This document shows positions 5,656 to 8,688 of a stretch of DNA of 8,688 nt, in pieces. The notes under the pieces were generated by a model. That model saw only the letters and a program-made list of their open reading frames with translations, did not search any database and was not told the DNA's origin. A program made the position numbers and the translations under genes. Origin of the DNA: Flavipsychrobacter sp. (GTDB lineage: Bacteria > Bacteroidota > Bacteroidia > Chitinophagales > Chitinophagaceae); NCBI GenBank assembly GCA_021156265.1, contig JAJNBR010000110.1:1-8688 (forward strand), given 5' to 3'. Numbering within the stretch: the first letter of the stretch is position 1; each line of letters begins with the position of its first letter.

Positions 5656-7185
5656 ATGAAAAGAGACGGCGCTCTGAAAAGCATTTGGCAGGAGAATATA
5701 CCTGAGTACCAATCAATTAATAACTGGAATAAAGACGAGGTATATGATGTGCTCATAATAGGCGGCGGCATCACGGGCCTAACCACCGCGGTGCTATTAC
5801 AGTCCGAGGGAAAAAAATGCATTCTCGCGGAAGCTTATAATATAGGTTTCGGAACAACAGGCGGCACCACTGCCCACCTGAATACAATATTAGATGCATC
5901 CTATGACCAGATCGAAAAAGACTTCGATGAAGCAGACGCCAAATTAGTAGCCCGCGCTACCCGCGAAGCGATTGACCTGGTAGAAGGACTTGTGACCAGG
6001 TACGGCATTGATTGCGATTTTAGCTATCAGCCGGGCTACATCTACGCCGAGACAGCAGAGCAATCAAGCCGCCTCGATGAAATAAGAGAAGCTGCTATAC
6101 GAGCGGGAGTCGTCGCCAGTTGCTCTGAGCACATACCCGTGCCAATGGGTTTTAAGAATGCATGCAGGTTTGATATGCAGGCACAACTCCACGCCACACG
6201 GTACCTTCATGGATTAGCCAAAACGTTTGAAGCAGCGGGCGGCATTTTACTGCAGCACTGTATCGTTGGCAATGTGGAAAACGGGCAACACTTTACTGCC
6301 GATTCAGCCCTTGGGAACATTAAAGCGCAAAAACTGGTTTATGCCACACATATCCCTCCGGGCATTAACCTGTTGCATTTCCGGTGTGCACCTTATCGTA
6401 GTTATGCCTGTGCATTTACCCTGAAAACAGGCGAATACCCTGCAGGACTGATCTATGACATGAATGACCCGTATAACTACTTCCGCACCCAAACTATCAG
6501 CGGCCGGCAATATGTAATAGCTGGAGGATTTGACCATAAAACCGGGCACGAAACAAATACCGACCAGGTGTTCCGCGAGTTGGAAGCCTACCTGCGAAAA
6601 CACTTCGATATCGACAGCATAGATTACAAATGGTCGTCGCAGTATTTTAATTCTACAGACGGGCTTCCCTACATTGGCGAACTTCCCGGTGAGGAAAATA
6701 TTTACGTGGGCACAGGGTATTGCGGTAACGGCATGACGCTCGGTTCGCTGGCCGCAAAGATGATTTGTGAAATGATAACGGGTCACGAAAGCAAGTATGG
6801 GGAGCTATTCGATCCCAGCCGTATCAAAATAGTAGCAGGTTTTGCGGACTTTGTAAAAGAGAATGCTGACGTTATCAGCAAGTTCATCGGCATGCGCTTC
6901 GACTACGAGCAGATAAGTGCCCTGGTTGAACTGGCACCAGGCGATGCAACGCTGGCAGAATGGGAAGGACATAAAGTAGCAATGTACAAAGACGAAAACG
7001 GCCGCATTCATGCGCTTGATCCTGTTTGTCCTCACGCCAAATGTATAGTGGACTGGAATAGTGCCGAAAAAAGCTGGGATTGCCCTTGCCATGGATCACG
7101 GTTTGCGCCAAACGGCGCATTGCTAACTGGCCCGGCACGTAAGGGTTTGACGCAAGTAAAATGGGAAGATATCGAAGGCGATTAA
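5656..7185 (+). CDS. FAD-dependent oxidoreductase fused to C-terminal Rieske [2Fe-2S] domain (YhfW-like)
   Basis: 509 residues. Residues about 30-385 form a DAO/glycine-oxidase-type FAD domain: DVLIIGGGITG (31-41; GxGxxG), Glu59 at the end of strand 2 for the FAD ribose, GFGTTGGTTAHLN (64-76), and the C-terminal flavin segment GLPYIGELPG...YVGTGYCGNGMTLGSLAAKMI (337-370). A linker leads to a Rieske domain (about 420-505) with CPHAKC (458-463) and CPCHGSRF (476-483): cluster ligands Cys458, His460, Cys476 and His479, plus Cys463 and Cys478 in the positions of the bc1-type disulfide. There is no signal peptide or membrane segment, so it is probably cytoplasmic. The architecture matches B. subtilis YhfW and relatives, whose substrate is not established to my knowledge. 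It likely oxidises an amine, amino acid or aldehyde-like substrate at FAD and passes electrons to the cluster, but this is inference. Upstream lies the pdxA terminator; no neighbour suggests a pathway. I find no clear promoter in 5576-5655. Confidence 0.92.
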   Translation: MKRDGALKSIWQENIPEYQSINNWNKDEVYDVLIIGGGITGLTTAVLLQSEGKKCILAEAYNIGFGTTGGTTAHLNTILDASYDQIEKDFDEADAKLVARATREAIDLVEGLVTRYGIDCDFSYQPGYIYAETAEQSSRLDEIREAAIRAGVVASCSEHIPVPMGFKNACRFDMQAQLHATRYLHGLAKTFEAAGGILLQHCIVGNVENGQHFTADSALGNIKAQKLVYATHIPPGINLLHFRCAPYRSYACAFTLKTGEYPAGLIYDMNDPYNYFRTQTISGRQYVIAGGFDHKTGHETNTDQVFRELEAYLRKHFDIDSIDYKWSSQYFNSTDGLPYIGELPGEENIYVGTGYCGNGMTLGSLAAKMICEMITGHESKYGELFDPSRIKIVAGFADFVKENADVISKFIGMRFDYEQISALVELAPGDATLAEWEGHKVAMYKDENGRIHALDPVCPHAKCIVDWNSAEKSWDCPCHGSRFAPNGALLTGPARKGLTQVKWEDIEGD

Positions 7186-7238
7186 TGGTACCATAATATT
7201 CCATTATCATCCGATACAAAATCAATACTGCAAACCGC

Positions 7239-7246
7239 TAACTTTG
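7239..7246 (+). promoter_or_regulatory. Candidate -7 box (TAACTTTG) for M16 peptidase gene
   Basis: TAACTTTG is an exact TAnnTTTG match ending only 5 bp before the ATG at 7252, so transcription from it would start at or within a base or two of the start codon. No TTG lies at the -33 distance. The spacer 7186-7238 also contains the 10-bp palindrome ATGGTACCAT (7185-7194) but no good terminator for the upstream gene. Confidence 0.4.
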
Positions 7247-7251
7247 CCCCT

Positions 7252-8496
7252 ATGCTTCAGTTTGAAAGATTTACACTGGATAACGGCCTTCGTGTCTTAG
7301 TACATAAAGATATCACCACGCCCATGGTGGCCGTCAACGTATTATATGATGTCGGCGCACGCGATGAGGACCCTGCGAAAACCGGCTTTGCGCACCTGTT
7401 TGAGCATTTGATGTTTGGCGGATCCGAAAACATCCCTGTGTATGACGAACCCTTGCAAATGGCCGGTGGGGAAAACAATGCCTATACCACAAACGACATT
7501 ACCAATTACTATATCCAGCTTCCGTTGCAGAATATAGAGACAGCGTTCTGGCTGGAGAGCGACCGGATGAAAGCGCTGGCATTTGGCGAGAAAAGCCTGG
7601 ATGTACAGCGGAAGGTTGTTAGCGAAGAGTTCAAAGAGCATTATCTCAACAAACCTTACGGCGATGCCTGGCAACACATGCGCGAACTGGCATATGTCGT
7701 ACACCCATATCAGTGGATGACCATTGGTAAGGAGTTAAAGCATATTGAAGACGCGCAACTGGAAGACGTCAAGGCTTTCTTTTACAAACACTACCGCCCG
7801 GTAAACGCAATACTGTGTGTTGCGGGAAATGTCACAACGGAAGAGGTAAGACAACTTACCGAAAAATGGTTTGGAGATATCCCTGCCGGTGAAAAATACC
7901 TGCGAAAACTGACACCTGAACCTCACCAGGAAGCGGCGCGCACCAAAACAGTATTTGCGGATGTGCCTTTCGACGCATTGTATAAATCATGGCATATTGA
8001 TGGACGTCTTTCGCTCCCCTATTATGCGTCAGATCTCATTACAGAGATAATGGGCAATGGCTTTGCCTCGCGACTCTACCAGCGTTTGGTAAAAGAGCAG
8101 CAGCTGTTTAGCAATATCAGCTGTTACCATACAGGCAGCCTCGACCCGGGATTACTCACTGTTGAGGGCAAAATAGTAGAGGGCAGATCTATAGAAGAGG
8201 CCGACGCAGCGGTGGAAGCAGAGTTTCAAAAGCTGATCGAAGAAGGTGTAACGGAAGATGAGCTGCAGAAGGCAAAGAACAAAATAGAAGCGATGATCGT
8301 TTTTGAAGATATGACATTGCTGTCAAGGGCGAATAACCTTGCGTTCTATGAATTGCTGGGTGACGCTCAAATGGTAAACGAAGAATGGAACAGGTATCAA
8401 TCAGTGACAGCTGCTTTCTTACAGGACACTGCCAGGAATGTTTTCAGGCTCGACAACTGCAGCACCTTGTACTACAGGAGAAAACCACAGGAATAA
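7252..8496 (+). CDS. M16 family zinc peptidase (processing-peptidase-like, HxxEH subunit)
   Basis: 414 residues, typical of single-chain M16B proteins. The inverted zinc motif HxxEH is at 48-52 (HLFEH): His48 and His52 as ligands, Glu51 as base. The third ligand is probably Glu126 in VVSEEFKEH. Residues about 10-160 match the M16 N-terminal domain (start NGLRVLVHKD) and about 165-345 the M16 C-terminal domain (NGFASRLYQRLVKEQ, 269-283). There is no signal peptide or lipobox, so it is probably cytoplasmic. Starting at the next Met (25) would lose the first conserved strand, so the ATG at 7252 is preferred. By eye, the Arg/Tyr pair that completes the active site in other M16 enzymes is replaced by Val280 and Ser287, suggesting it works with a second, Arg/Tyr-bearing subunit. 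Such a subunit commonly follows directly in Bacteroidota but here the next gene is unrelated. Family certain; substrate unknown. Confidence 0.93.
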   Translation: MLQFERFTLDNGLRVLVHKDITTPMVAVNVLYDVGARDEDPAKTGFAHLFEHLMFGGSENIPVYDEPLQMAGGENNAYTTNDITNYYIQLPLQNIETAFWLESDRMKALAFGEKSLDVQRKVVSEEFKEHYLNKPYGDAWQHMRELAYVVHPYQWMTIGKELKHIEDAQLEDVKAFFYKHYRPVNAILCVAGNVTTEEVRQLTEKWFGDIPAGEKYLRKLTPEPHQEAARTKTVFADVPFDALYKSWHIDGRLSLPYYASDLITEIMGNGFASRLYQRLVKEQQLFSNISCYHTGSLDPGLLTVEGKIVEGRSIEEADAAVEAEFQKLIEEGVTEDELQKAKNKIEAMIVFEDMTLLSRANNLAFYELLGDAQMVNEEWNRYQSVTAAFLQDTARNVFRLDNCSTLYYRRKPQE

Positions 8497-8536
8497 TTCC
8501 CGTTTTTATTAAGTTCGCCACACACAACAACACAAC

Positions 8537-8688
8537 ATGCTTTTCGACGGAAAGTTTGCAGCCGGCGGTGAATCATTCGACAACCGCATCACCCAGCTGT
8601 TTGGAATTAAATATCCAATTATCCAGGCTGGTATGATCTGGGCTTCGGGCTGGCGCCTGGCATCAGCTGTCAGTAATGCGGGTGGCCT
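8537..8688 (+). CDS. Nitronate monooxygenase-like FMN enzyme, N-terminal fragment (3' end beyond window)
   Basis: The frame starts at an ATG and stays open to the window edge (50 full codons). Residues 16-33 read NRITQLFGIKYPIIQAGM, followed by ASAVSNAGGL (42-51). This is the first strand and first glycine-rich FMN-contacting segment of the nitronate monooxygenase / 2-nitropropane dioxygenase TIM-barrel family, which also includes FabK-type enoyl-ACP reductases. Family enzymes oxidise alkyl nitronates with FMN and oxygen; with only the N-terminus visible the exact activity is open. The first 15 residues (MLFDGKFAAGGESFD) precede the usual family start; the next Met (33) would remove the conserved strand. 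It lies 40 bp after the M16 gene on the same strand and may be cotranscribed. TAAGTTCG (8510-8517) is a one-mismatch -7 box without a -33 element. Confidence 0.85.
   Translation, partial: MLFDGKFAAGGESFDNRITQLFGIKYPIIQAGMIWASGWRLASAVSNAGG

Noticed and set aside
5517..5822. 101-codon minus-strand open frame over the pdxA terminator
   Set aside because: It runs through the terminator hairpin and the Rossmann-motif codons of the next gene; no domain is recognisable.
6304..6786. 160-codon minus-strand open frame
   Set aside because: It lies wholly inside the FAD/Rieske gene, whose protein has clear motifs in the other frame; the minus-strand product resembles nothing I recognise.
7185..7194. 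Palindrome ATGGTACCAT after the FAD/Rieske gene, plus TAATGG/CCATTA arms at 7183-7206
   Set aside because: The stem is short and A/T-rich with no U-tract, so I do not call it a terminator; a 10-bp palindrome may be chance.
7342..7704. 120-codon minus-strand open frame
   Set aside because: It is antisense to the conserved zinc-motif region of the M16 gene and is best explained as a shadow.
8490..8507. GGAATAATTCC followed by CGTTTTT at the M16 stop codon, as a terminator
   Set aside because: The hairpin would have only four pairs and a three-base loop, too weak for an intrinsic terminator.
8385..8636. 83-codon plus-strand open frame at the right end
   Set aside because: It overlaps the end of the M16 gene and the start of the nitronate monooxygenase-like gene in another frame.
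1..8688. Mobile element, CRISPR array, defence system or RNA gene
   Set aside because: No transposase, integrase, regularly spaced repeats, tRNA-like cloverleaf or rRNA sequence was found; the window is packed with recognisable metabolic and housekeeping genes.

Overview
The window looks like chromosomal housekeeping DNA from a member of the Bacteroidota, probably close to the Chitinophagaceae/Sphingobacteriia. Three things point there: an outer-membrane TonB-dependent receptor with an N-terminal CarboxypepD_reg-like domain, a general lack of strong Shine-Dalgarno sequences, and several exact copies of the Bacteroidota -7 promoter box TAnnTTTG just upstream of genes. The family-level placement is inference; no marker here fixes it.

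Layout. Positions 1-2867 read leftward: the N-terminal 344 residues of a TonB-dependent receptor (cut by the window edge), a D-2-hydroxyacid dehydrogenase, and rsmA (16S rRNA dimethyladenosine transferase, starting at TTG). The dehydrogenase start overlaps the rsmA stop as ATGA, so these two form a coupled operon. A 110-bp divergent intergenic region (2868-2977) has a TAnnTTTG box on each strand. From 2978 onward all genes read rightward: an M17 leucyl aminopeptidase, pdxA (pyridoxal phosphate biosynthesis, probably with its own promoter inside the end of the aminopeptidase gene), a strong intrinsic terminator, a FAD-dependent oxidoreductase fused to a C-terminal Rieske [2Fe-2S] domain, an M16 zinc peptidase, and the first 50 or so codons of a nitronate monooxygenase-like FMN enzyme (cut by the right edge).

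Functional links. rsmA and pdxA are direct neighbours in E. coli and other proteobacteria; here they are close but split by the aminopeptidase gene and transcribed divergently. The dehydrogenase coupled to rsmA belongs to the superfamily that contains both SerA (serine) and PdxB (pyridoxal phosphate, a step in the same pathway as PdxA), so a pathway link is possible but unproven. The other genes look like separate transcription units.

I found no mobile element, CRISPR array, RNA gene or defence system, and no clear evidence of an undescribed system. The points most worth a second look are the DAO-Rieske fusion, the M16 peptidase that seems to lack both the Arg/Tyr pair and an adjacent partner subunit, the TTG start of rsmA, and the promoter boxes so close to start codons that transcripts may be nearly leaderless. 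No stretch over 300 bases is without a gene.
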